A stretch of 5,685 bases of DNA from contig CALXSZ010000163.1 of the NCBI GenBank assembly GCA_944391275.1, positions 1 through 5,685 on the forward strand. Reading direction: 5' to 3'. Below the pieces are notes generated by a model, which made no database searches, was not told the DNA's origin, and worked only from the letters and a program-made list of their open reading frames with translations. This document shows positions 1-5,194 of this stretch, one piece after another (position 1 is the stretch's first letter; each line of letters begins with the position of its first letter). This stretch comes from an uncultured Syntrophomonadaceae bacterium (lineage in GTDB: Bacteria > Bacillota > Syntrophomonadia > Syntrophomonadales > Syntrophomonadaceae). A program made the position numbers and the translations under genes.

Positions 1-1259
1 GGGAGAGTTTATCCTCTTCTTTATTGGAAATTTTTTATACAGCGGGAGAAATCGCCCGGAATAATCAGCAAAAAGTGTACGTGGTGGGCGGATTTGTGCG
101 GGATTTGCTGTTAGGAAAACCCAACCAGGATATTGATCTTGTAGTAGAGGGGGACGGCCAATCTTTTGCCGAACAGCTAACGGAGAAATTAAAAGGCGTT
201 ATGCGATATCACGAAGCCTTTCAGACCGCCAATATTTCTTTGGAAAATCAATTATCCCTGGATGTTGTAACGGCTCGGGCTGAGTACTATGAATATCCGG
301 CCGCCCTTCCCCAAGTGGAGAAATCTTGTATTCGCGAGGATCTGTACCGGCGCGATTTTACCATTAACGCGATGGCGCTGTGCTTGAATCCGGATCAATT
401 TGGTGATTTAATTGATTTTTTTGGGGGAAGGGAGGACCTAAAAAATCAACAGATTCGCGTTTTGTATCATTTTAGCTTTATCGAAGATCCGACCCGAATT
501 GTTCGGGCGGTCCGGTTTGCCAAACGGTATCATTTTACGATTGAAGAAGATACCATGCGTTTAGCGATGGACGCCCTGAGGCGGGGAATGGTTTCGCGTC
601 TTTCCCAGGAGCGTTTTTGGCATGAAATTATGCTGATTTTAAAAGAGCCGAATCCGATTCCGGCTTTGCAAGAGTTGCGATATCTGAATCAGCGGACCGA
701 CGCCATGCCGCAATTGGAAAATTTTGAATTGGATGAAGAAGCTTTTTATTTTGCTAAAAACGCGGCAGATTGGTGGAGAGAAAACCTGAAGACGCCTTGT
801 CGACTGGATCTTTTATATTTAATGATTCTTCTTTTGCCGCTCCCTGAAAGTTGGCGTGCACAAATTACACCTAAATTGAATATAAAATCTCATTTCCTAC
901 AAGAGATGGAAAAGTTGGAAGAGGTCCTTCCTTGGGTGATCCAAACGGATTTTCAAACGCTTGCATGGAGTGAAATGGATGAAAAACTGCATGAATTTGG
1001 CGCGGAGGCCCTTTTGTATTGCATGTTGAAAAGTCAAAATCGTAGCCGGAAGAAGCTGCGGCAATACGCCTTAAAACGACAAGCGTGCAAGGTAGAAACC
1101 AACGGGACGCGCTTGATTGAATTAGGTTTTCAGCCTGGCCCGGATTTTAATCGGATATTGGGACAACTTTATCGCATGCGTTTGGATGATAAAATTCATA
1201 CCAAACAGGAAGAAGAAGCCTATTTAGAGCAATGGAAGAGAGGGGAAAAACAAACTTAA
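1..1259 (+). CDS. tRNA nucleotidyltransferase (CCA/A-adding) family protein, 5' end outside the window
   Basis: This is a class II nucleotidyltransferase of the poly(A) polymerase / tRNA nucleotidyltransferase family, which adds or repairs the 3' CCA (or only A) of tRNA in the cytoplasm. Visible motifs in order are VYVVGGFVRDLLLG (GG-x-x-RD signature), the metal-binding DxD in NQDIDLVVEGDG, YRRDFTINAMA, and EDPTRIVRAVRF. The C-terminal half is more diverged and ends in a GPDFNRIL...LDDKIHTKQEEE segment typical of the family. The frame has no stop back to base 3. A TTG at 24 could serve as a start, but the residues before it (ESLSSLL) continue the helix that normally precedes the catalytic domain, and there is no well-placed ribosome binding site. 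I therefore infer a gene that starts upstream, quite possibly one of the long DHH-CBS-nucleotidyltransferase fusions of Firmicutes, whose C-terminal domain it resembles closely. Whether it adds CCA or only A cannot be decided. Family assignment is very secure; the left boundary is not. Confidence 0.93.
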   Translation, partial: ESLSSSLLEIFYTAGEIARNNQQKVYVVGGFVRDLLLGKPNQDIDLVVEGDGQSFAEQLTEKLKGVMRYHEAFQTANISLENQLSLDVVTARAEYYEYPAALPQVEKSCIREDLYRRDFTINAMALCLNPDQFGDLIDFFGGREDLKNQQIRVLYHFSFIEDPTRIVRAVRFAKRYHFTIEEDTMRLAMDALRRGMVSRLSQERFWHEIMLILKEPNPIPALQELRYLNQRTDAMPQLENFELDEEAFYFAKNAADWWRENLKTPCRLDLLYLMILLLPLPESWRAQITPKLNIKSHFLQEMEKLEEVLPWVIQTDFQTLAWSEMDEKLHEFGAEALLYCMLKSQNRSRKKLRQYALKRQACKVETNGTRLIELGFQPGPDFNRILGQLYRMRLDDKIHTKQEEEAYLEQWKRGEKQT

Positions 1260-1888
1260 TGGATATTTTACAATCGCTTTTGCAGTATTTAGTTTCCTTG
1301 CCCGCCATTATTATCGGGTTAACTTTTCATGAATATGCGCATGGACGCGCGGCTTACTATTTGGGGGATAAAACCGCTTATTACGCCGGGCGACTTACGC
1401 TGAATCCGCTGCCGCATTTGGATCCCGTGGGATTCTTGATGTTGATGTTTTTTCACTTTGGATGGGCAAAACCGGTACCCGTCAATCCCAATCAGTTTAC
1501 GCGCGTAAGCCGCAAGACGGGGATGCTTTTAGTAGCGCTGGCCGGTCCGGTCATGAATTTTTTCATTGCTGCGGCTTCTATGGTGCTGTTGCGGCTCTTG
1601 AGTCCCGTATTATATGGGGAATTTGGCGCTACCCTCATCCAGTTGATCATTCCGCTCATTACGGTGAACCTGGTTTTGGCGATCTTTAACCTGATCCCGA
1701 TTCCTCCTTTAGACGGGTCGAAAGTCTTGGCGGGAATTCTTCCGAATTCGGTTTATCCGGTGATGCAGTCCATCGAACGCTACGGCGCGTTGATCCTATT
1801 GATCTTTGTTTTGTCGGATGCGGCGAATTACGTGATTGGACCGGGCGTAAACGCGGTTTATAGCTGCTTGTATCGTTTGATTTTTTAA
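1259..1888 (+). CDS. Site-2 protease family (M50B) intramembrane zinc metalloprotease
   Basis: This is a 209-residue polytopic membrane protein of the short, PDZ-less site-2 protease group (YwhC-like). The HExxH zinc motif is HEYAH at residues 24-28 inside the first hydrophobic segment. The third zinc ligand is expected from the Asp of NLIPIPPLDG (D152). Other family signatures are LNPLPHLDP (48-56), GWAKPVPVNPNQF (68-80) and AGPVMNF (95-101). Hydrophobic stretches lie near residues 8-30, 57-67, 88-111, 125-146 and 176-198. I chose the ATG at 1259 because it follows a GAGAGGGGA ribosome binding site at 1238-1246 and matches the usual N-terminus. An ATG at 1232 would add nine hydrophilic residues and overlap the upstream gene further. 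The start shares a base with the upstream stop (TAATG), implying translational coupling. Such enzymes cleave membrane-embedded substrates, but the substrate here is unknown. The gene is commonly found next to scpA and scpB in Firmicutes. Confidence 0.93.
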   Translation: MDILQSLLQYLVSLPAIIIGLTFHEYAHGRAAYYLGDKTAYYAGRLTLNPLPHLDPVGFLMLMFFHFGWAKPVPVNPNQFTRVSRKTGMLLVALAGPVMNFFIAAASMVLLRLLSPVLYGEFGATLIQLIIPLITVNLVLAIFNLIPIPPLDGSKVLAGILPNSVYPVMQSIERYGALILLIFVLSDAANYVIGPGVNAVYSCLYRLIF

Positions 1889-1902
1889 AGGCGGATGGAT
1901 GT

Positions 1903-2631
1903 ATGGAAAAATACATGGTCAGTTTGGAGCGATTTTACGGGCCGCTGGATCTGCTTTTATATTTGATTGAGAAAAATGAGATGGATATTTACGACGTATC
2001 CGTTTCGGCCATTACCGATCAATATATTGCTTACCTGCATCAAGCCGAAGAAGTGGACGTGGAAAAAATGACCGCTTTTTTACAAATGGCAACTTTTCTT
2101 CTTCAGTTAAAAAGCCAAACGATGTTGCCGAAAGAGAAAAAACCTTTGGAGGATATGACGGAACCAGATCCGCAAGAGGAGTTGATCCAACGAATTATCC
2201 TATACCGGCAGTTTAAAACAATTGCCCGCCTGCTGGATCAAAGACAGCAAGAGGTTATTGAACGGGCCTTTTTTCGGCCGGTTTCTTCTCTCCCAGCTGT
2301 GGAAGAAGCGCCCTTTGTGGGCGAAAAAAGCAGCTTGCAAAAAGCCATGCACAACCTTCAGCAGCGGAGAAATCTGTACCGAAGATTCACCCTCCCGGTT
2401 AGCGATATTTGTATCGAGGATAAGATACAGGAGATCTGGATGAAACTCAAACAGCATTCCCAGCCTTTACGCTTTTCGGAAGCTGCGGTTCAAATGCAGA
2501 GTCGTCGGGAAATTACGGCGACGTTCTTAGCTTTGCTGGAATTAATGCGTCAGCAAAAAGTGCTTGTGATCCAACAAGGGCTTTTCCAGGAAATTCTTAT
2601 TCAGATCTCAAATAAAAATCCCAACGTTTAA
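1903..2631 (+). CDS. scpA: Segregation and condensation protein A (ScpA, kleisin subunit of SMC-ScpAB)
   Basis: ScpA is the kleisin that bridges the head of one SMC subunit and the neck of the other and, with ScpB, forms the bacterial condensin that organises and segregates the chromosome. The 242-residue product has the usual family length. The N-terminal signature is clear: F-x-GPLDLLLYLIEKNEMDIYD around residues 11-31, followed by the helical region with ITDQYIAYLH and a leucine-rich TFLLQLKSQTMLLP-like stretch (FLLQLKSQTMLPKEKK). The middle part is charged and variable. The C-terminus (about 200-237, EITATFLALLELMRQQKV) is the winged-helix that binds the SMC head. The ATG at 1903 is favoured over ATGs at 1895 and 1899, which are in other frames, because AAAGGCGGA at 1887-1895 sits 7 bases upstream. 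It begins 14 bases after the site-2 protease stop and is followed 14 bases later by scpB, so the three genes almost certainly share a transcript. Confidence 0.96.
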   Translation: MEKYMVSLERFYGPLDLLLYLIEKNEMDIYDVSVSAITDQYIAYLHQAEEVDVEKMTAFLQMATFLLQLKSQTMLPKEKKPLEDMTEPDPQEELIQRIILYRQFKTIARLLDQRQQEVIERAFFRPVSSLPAVEEAPFVGEKSSLQKAMHNLQQRRNLYRRFTLPVSDICIEDKIQEIWMKLKQHSQPLRFSEAAVQMQSRREITATFLALLELMRQQKVLVIQQGLFQEILIQISNKNPNV

Positions 2632-2645
2632 AGGAAGTATTTTCC

Positions 2646-3155
2646 ATGTGGATGAATGAAGAAAATAAAGCTGCGATCGAAGCGATTCTGTTTGCTTTGG
2701 CAGAGCCAGTTTCCTATCAGGCGCTTTCCGATTGGTTAAAAATTACCCCGTCCGAGGTACATTTGCTGTTAAAAGAGATGCAGCAGGCGTACCAGGAAGA
2801 AAAACGGGGGATTACCTTATTCTTAGAACCGACGGCCTGTCGCTTGGGGACAAAAGAGCAATATGCTCGACTTTTGATGCAGATCCAAAAAATCCCTGTG
2901 CGACGTCTTTCCATGGCGGCTTTGGAAACTTTGGCTATTGTTGCTTATCGGCAGCCGATTACACGACCGCAAATAGATGAAATCCGGGGCATTAAATCCG
3001 AAAAGGTCTTGCAATCCCTGTTGGAAAGGAATTTGATCCAAGAAAACGGAAGATTGGATGCACCAGGACGTCCGACTTTATATGAAACAACCGAACAATT
3101 TTTAGAACAGTTTTCGCTAAAAAATTTGGAAGAGCTGCCTCCCTTAGAAGAATAA
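2646..3155 (+). CDS. scpB: Segregation and condensation protein B (ScpB)
   Basis: ScpB dimerises and binds the middle of ScpA in the SMC-ScpAB condensin complex. The 169-residue product consists of two winged-helix domains. The first spans roughly residues 5-80 (AAIEAILFALAEPVSYQALSDWL). The second starts near residue 88 and contains the family's most conserved stretch, AALETLAIVAYRQPITR at 91-107, followed by EIRG at 112-115 and GRLDAPGRP at 135-143. The C-terminal tail, SLKNLEELPPLEE, is also typical. The ATG at 2646 has AAGGAAG at 2631-2637 with 8 bases of spacing. An in-frame ATG at 2652 is a less well placed alternative. The gene is the last of the recognisable operon. The next genes usually found nearby in Firmicutes (for example a pseudouridine synthase or D-Ala-D-Ala carboxypeptidase) are absent, and a long gene-poor stretch follows. 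Confidence 0.96.
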   Translation: MWMNEENKAAIEAILFALAEPVSYQALSDWLKITPSEVHLLLKEMQQAYQEEKRGITLFLEPTACRLGTKEQYARLLMQIQKIPVRRLSMAALETLAIVAYRQPITRPQIDEIRGIKSEKVLQSLLERNLIQENGRLDAPGRPTLYETTEQFLEQFSLKNLEELPPLEE

Positions 3156-3271
3156 AGGAACAGGGGCTTTTAGAGAGAGGATGACTCAATTTTCGAGAAG
3201 CTGGAGGGCGTAATCAAAGGACACGAAAATAATGAACTAACGAATAGTTGTGTGATGAGATAAGAAAGATT

Positions 3272-3302
3272 AAGAAGGCTTATGCGGCCGCCTAGCTTTT
3301 TT
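3272..3302 (+). terminator. Weak candidate hairpin with T run downstream of scpB
   Basis: AAGAAGGCT (3272-3280) can pair with AGCTTTTTT (3294-3302) using two G-U pairs, around a loop that contains the 8-base palindrome GCGGCCGC at 3284-3291. Only the inner part of the stem has G-C pairs, and the T run would be consumed by the stem, so termination here would be inefficient. It could attenuate transcription leaving scpB, but this is an inference from pairing alone. Confidence 0.2.
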
Positions 3303-3458
3303 AAAAAACGTTGGGAATTTTCTTCGAGGGAAATGAAAGAGAAGGGGAAGAGGGGACTGCGGACTAAAACGTTCACTGAAAAAATGATCGGGTTTCCTGG
3401 AGGGAGAAGAAAGTTGGGAAAATCTGAATTTGGGAAAAATCTATTATATCCTATTTGA
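3282..3458 (+). CDS. Possible small, very basic protein of 58 residues, unrecognised
   Basis: I do not recognise this ORF. It starts with ATG at 3282, has a short purine-rich AAGAAGG at 3272-3278 only 3 bases upstream (tighter than ideal), and stops at 3456-3458, just 13 bases before the strong terminator. The product would have 17 Lys/Arg against 5 Glu, no hydrophobic segment, no cysteine and no known motif. Such composition could suit a nucleic-acid or ribosome-binding peptide. It is also what a chance reading of an A/G-rich tract gives (GAA, AAG, AGG, GGG codons), so the call is weak. The main argument in favour is the close fit between its stop and the terminator. Confidence 0.22.
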   Translation: MRPPSFFKKRWEFSSREMKEKGKRGLRTKTFTEKMIGFPGGRRKLGKSEFGKNLLYPI

Positions 3459-3471
3459 CAATGACCGAACG

Positions 3472-3508
3472 AAAGGGGCGTCCGCGTGTTTGCGGACACC
3501 CCTTTTTT
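3472..3508 (+). terminator. Rho-independent terminator
   Basis: AAAGGGG (3472-3478) pairs with CCCCTTT (3499-3505), and GTCCGC (3480-3485) pairs with GCGGAC (3492-3497), with one C-A mismatch (3479/3498) and a 6-base loop GTGTTT. The stem runs straight into six T residues (3503-3508). This is a classic intrinsic terminator for + strand transcription. There is no matching T run on the other side, so it should not work for the - strand. It most likely ends transcription from the scpB side, either as the end of the operon with a roughly 320-base 3' tail or as the end of a separate short transcript starting within the gap. Confidence 0.9.
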
Positions 3509-3548
3509 ATTTGCATGCTCGAAGAAAAGAGAATGGAGGGGAATTTAG

Positions 3549-3689
3549 CTGGAACGTGAATGGGTTTTAACCGTAGACTTTATACTGGGCAACCAAGTGG
3601 TACTTCTGCTTTTGGGGTGGGAAGCTTATAATTCGGGTATACAAGAAATATTTCGTGAGCGAAGAAAGGCGATTCTTCATGAAGGATAG
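3549..3689 (+). CDS. Possible small membrane-like protein of 46 residues with a CTG start, unrecognised
   Basis: I do not recognise this ORF. A good Shine-Dalgarno sequence, GGAGGGG at 3535-3541, is followed 7 bases later by CTG at 3549, directly after an in-frame TAG (3546-3548). No ATG lies in this frame, and the first GTG is at 3597. From CTG the frame runs 46 codons to TAG at 3687. The product has a hydrophobic stretch at about residues 6-24 (VLTVDFILGNQVVLLLLGW) and then a charged tail (IFRERRKAILHEG), which resembles a single-pass small membrane protein. CTG starts are rare. The same Shine-Dalgarno is also too close to serve the overlapping eight-codon ATG ORF at 3533. The frame may therefore be chance, or the remnant of a decayed gene. 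Confidence 0.2.
   Translation: MEREWVLTVDFILGNQVVLLLLGWEAYNSGIQEIFRERRKAILHEG
3627..3632 (+). promoter_or_regulatory. Candidate -10 hexamer of a promoter for the alcohol dehydrogenase gene
   Basis: TATAAT matches the sigma-A type -10 consensus exactly and lies about 125 bases before the dehydrogenase start, downstream of the terminator, where a new promoter is needed. The sequence 17 bases upstream (TTCTGC, 3604-3609) is a poor -35, and there is no TG extension, so an activator would be needed or the match is fortuitous. Confidence 0.25.
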
Positions 3690-3740
3690 ATGAATCGAAC
3701 GACTTGATTTTAGTAAATAATTCTTCACAAGATAAAAAAT

Positions 3741-3749
3741 GAGAGGAAG
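3741..3749 (+). promoter_or_regulatory. Ribosome binding site fixing a TTG start
   Basis: GAGAGGAAG lies 8 bases before the TTG at 3758. An in-frame TGA at 3740-3742 excludes any start further upstream, and no ATG or GTG occurs in frame between them. The residues after the TTG match the normal N-terminus of the enzyme family. The site therefore supports TTG as the true initiation codon. Confidence 0.75.
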
Positions 3750-3757
3750 CGTGCAGT

Positions 3758-4924
3758 TTGAACAATTTTATATTTGAAAATGCAACCAAAACCTACTTTG
3801 GGAAAGGGTGTGTCAGGGAATATCTTGATTGTTTGGTGAAAAGAAACCATACCGTGATGCTGGCTTATGGCGGTGGTTCCATCAAACGTACCGGGATTTA
3901 TGACGAGGTAATGGGGATCTTAACGGCTGCGGGAAAAGACGTAGTGGAATTTCCGGGGATTATGCCCAATCCGACCTATAAAAAGGTGAAGGAAGGGGCA
4001 ATGTTAGCGAAGGAAAAGGGGGTAGATTTCATCTTAGGTATTGGCGGTGGATCGGTGATCGATTGTTGCAAAGCGATTTCGATGGCGGTTGTCTATCCAG
4101 GCGATCTATGGGAGGATTTTTGGGCCAGACCCGGCGTGGTGGATTTCACTCCGCTGCCGCTAGGGGCGATTGTCACGGTAGTGGGAACCGGCAGCGAAAT
4201 GAACGGTGGAGCGGTTATTACTCATGAAGAGAAGAAAATCAAAACCGGGCGGGATTATCCTGCCTGTAATCCCCGATTTGCCCTTTTGGATCCCACTTAT
4301 ACCATGAGTGTTCCGAGACGACAAATGGTATCCGGAGGGGTTGATATCCTCAGTCATATTATGGAAACGTATTTTAGTGTTCCGAATGAGGAAAATGTAT
4401 CGGATGACCTCTCTGAGGCGTTGATGCGCGGCGTGATCCGTGATCTGCGCGCTGCAGTAGAAGATCCGCAGGATTATACCGCTCGAAGTAATTTAATGTG
4501 GGAATCTACCATGGCGGAAAATCGTATCATCAAATTGGGGAAGGCGTGCGACTTTCAGTGTCATCAGATGGAACATCAATTGGGCGCGTATACCAACTGC
4601 AATCATGGGGAAGGATTAGCTGTGTTGCATCCTGCCTATTACCGGCACATTTATGAAGCTGGGCTGCCCAAATTTGTTCGTTTTGCCACGCGCGTCTGGG
4701 GAATTTCCCAAGACGGAAAAACAGACAAAGAGTTGGCCCGCGCCGGAGTGGAAGCGTTGGCGGATTTTATTCAGGAACTGGGCATGCCGACCACTTTGCG
4801 GGAGTTGGGGTTGACGGACGATTCGATCCTGGAAGAGATTGCGGAATCTTGTAATTTGGCTCCCGGAAGTTATCAGAAAATGACGCATGAAGACATTTTA
4901 AGGATTTTTCAGGCGTGTTTTTAA
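3758..4924 (+). CDS. Iron-containing alcohol dehydrogenase, YqhD / butanol dehydrogenase type
   Basis: This is a complete 388-residue group III metal-dependent alcohol dehydrogenase, almost the same length as E. coli YqhD. It should reduce aldehydes to alcohols in the cytoplasm, probably with NADPH. The N-terminal Rossmann-like domain carries GGGS at residues 38-41 (in the AYGGGSIKRTGIYD motif, associated with NADPH use in YqhD) and GGGSVID at 96-102, with K105 following. GTGSE is at 143-147. The helical C-terminal domain holds the metal site: D196 and H200 in GGVDILSH, H269 in CHQMEH, and H283 in NCNHGEG. The spacing 4-69-14 is the same as D194/H198/H267/H281 of YqhD, so the enzyme looks active. 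Initiation is at TTG (see the ribosome binding site). It follows a terminator and 250 bases without a clear gene, so it probably has its own promoter. The substrate cannot be read from sequence; butanal, methylglyoxal-like or lipid-derived aldehydes are typical for the group. Confidence 0.94.
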   Translation: MNNFIFENATKTYFGKGCVREYLDCLVKRNHTVMLAYGGGSIKRTGIYDEVMGILTAAGKDVVEFPGIMPNPTYKKVKEGAMLAKEKGVDFILGIGGGSVIDCCKAISMAVVYPGDLWEDFWARPGVVDFTPLPLGAIVTVVGTGSEMNGGAVITHEEKKIKTGRDYPACNPRFALLDPTYTMSVPRRQMVSGGVDILSHIMETYFSVPNEENVSDDLSEALMRGVIRDLRAAVEDPQDYTARSNLMWESTMAENRIIKLGKACDFQCHQMEHQLGAYTNCNHGEGLAVLHPAYYRHIYEAGLPKFVRFATRVWGISQDGKTDKELARAGVEALADFIQELGMPTTLRELGLTDDSILEEIAESCNLAPGSYQKMTHEDILRIFQACF

Positions 4925-4931
4925 GGGTATT

Positions 4932-4940
4932 TGCTATGAT
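4932..4940 (+). promoter_or_regulatory. Candidate extended -10 promoter element
   Basis: TGCTATGAT fits the extended -10 pattern TGnTATAAT with one mismatch in the hexamer. No -35 hexamer is visible at the right distance, although extended -10 promoters often lack one. If real, it would give the aldo/keto reductase its own transcript with a leader of about 250 bases. Confidence 0.22.
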
Positions 4941-5040
4941 CATCTGAGAACGCTTATTCCGTAGCAAGCCGATCGAAACGTCGCCTGTCTAAGAGTCCGG
5001 TTCTATAGATGAAGGAGGAGAAATCAGGCGGTCGTAGCGG

Positions 5041-5169
5041 ATGAGAAACGGGAAAAGAGGAGGAAGTTTCCAAGAAGATTCCAAAAGGGGGCAAAAAAGC
5101 GGCCTTTATGAACAAAAAGAATTTGAAGAGGATTCATTTATCTGGGAAGATTTTAAAATGAGTCCATGA
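5041..5169 (+). CDS. Possible 42-residue hydrophilic peptide, unrecognised
   Basis: I do not recognise this ORF. It runs from ATG at 5041 to TGA at 5167 and ends 25 bases before the aldo/keto reductase start. The peptide is basic in its first half and acidic and aromatic in its second half (EFEEDSFIWEDF), with no known motif. The nearest good Shine-Dalgarno (5012-5020) is 20 bases upstream, too far for direct use. An 11-codon ORF from ATG at 5009 ends at TGA 5042-5044, overlapping this ATG as ATGA, which would allow coupled re-initiation. That initial ATG has no clear binding site either, so the call is weak. Confidence 0.15.
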   Translation: MRNGKRGGSFQEDSKRGQKSGLYEQKEFEEDSFIWEDFKMSP

Positions 5170-5194
5170 AAAGAAATGTTTCGGGAGGAAAAGC

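Larger units (their letters stand above)
3156..3757 (+). other. Gene-poor, purine-rich intergenic stretch between scpB and the alcohol dehydrogenase gene
   Basis: No protein of a recognised family is encoded here on either strand. The + strand is strikingly rich in A and G, especially from about 3310 to 3440, which by itself lowers stop codon density and favours chance ORFs. The stretch contains one clear rho-independent terminator (3472-3508), a weak hairpin with a T run (3272-3302), two short ORFs of uncertain status (3282-3458 and 3549-3689), a near-perfect direct repeat (TTGGGAAAATCT at 3414-3425 and TTGGGAAAAATCT at 3430-3442), and a consensus -10 hexamer at 3627-3632. Longer minus-strand frames in the region have no recognisable domain, no convincing ribosome binding site and unusual composition, so I do not call them genes. 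Confidence 0.7.
4925..5194 (+). other. Intergenic region between the dehydrogenase and aldo/keto reductase genes
   Basis: These 270 bases contain no recognised gene. I see no proper terminator after the dehydrogenase: the inverted repeat TTGCTA (4931-4936) / TAGCAA (4962-4967) has a 25-base loop and no T run. A possible extended -10 element lies at 4932-4940. A strong Shine-Dalgarno-like AAGGAGGAG at 5012-5020 has no usable start at the normal distance. A 42-codon ORF (5041-5169) is described separately. The second half is again purine-rich. Confidence 0.6.

Noticed and set aside
3284..3291. GCGGCCGC palindrome as a possible cloning scar
   Set aside because: This is a NotI recognition sequence, but there is no vector-like sequence around it, and an 8-base match can occur by chance.
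3444..3449. TATAAT on the - strand as a possible antisense promoter
   Set aside because: The - strand sequence 16-18 bases upstream does not resemble a -35 hexamer, there is no TG extension, and no minus-strand gene follows.
3455..3460. Perfect TTGACA -35 hexamer just before the terminator
   Set aside because: At 16-18 bases downstream lies the GC-rich terminator stem (GCGTCC), with nothing like a -10 element, so it cannot form a promoter on the + strand.
3170..3499. 109-codon minus-strand ORF in the scpB downstream gap
   Set aside because: Its would-be protein is rich in Ser, Pro, Phe and Leu, as expected from reading the complement of an A/G-rich tract. It starts within the terminator stem, has no recognisable motif, and runs opposite to every real gene here.
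3580..3789. 69-codon minus-strand ORF overlapping the dehydrogenase start
   Set aside because: It shows no domain and no convincing ribosome binding site, and it overlaps the well-supported start of the dehydrogenase gene.
4931..4967. Inverted repeat TTGCTA/TAGCAA after the dehydrogenase gene as a terminator
   Set aside because: The stem is only 6-7 base pairs with a 25-base loop, and no T run follows.
5084..5107. AAAGG...CCTTT hairpin before the aldo/keto reductase gene
   Set aside because: The pairing is interrupted by two G-G oppositions and no T run follows, so it is not a terminator; nor does it resemble a known riboswitch.
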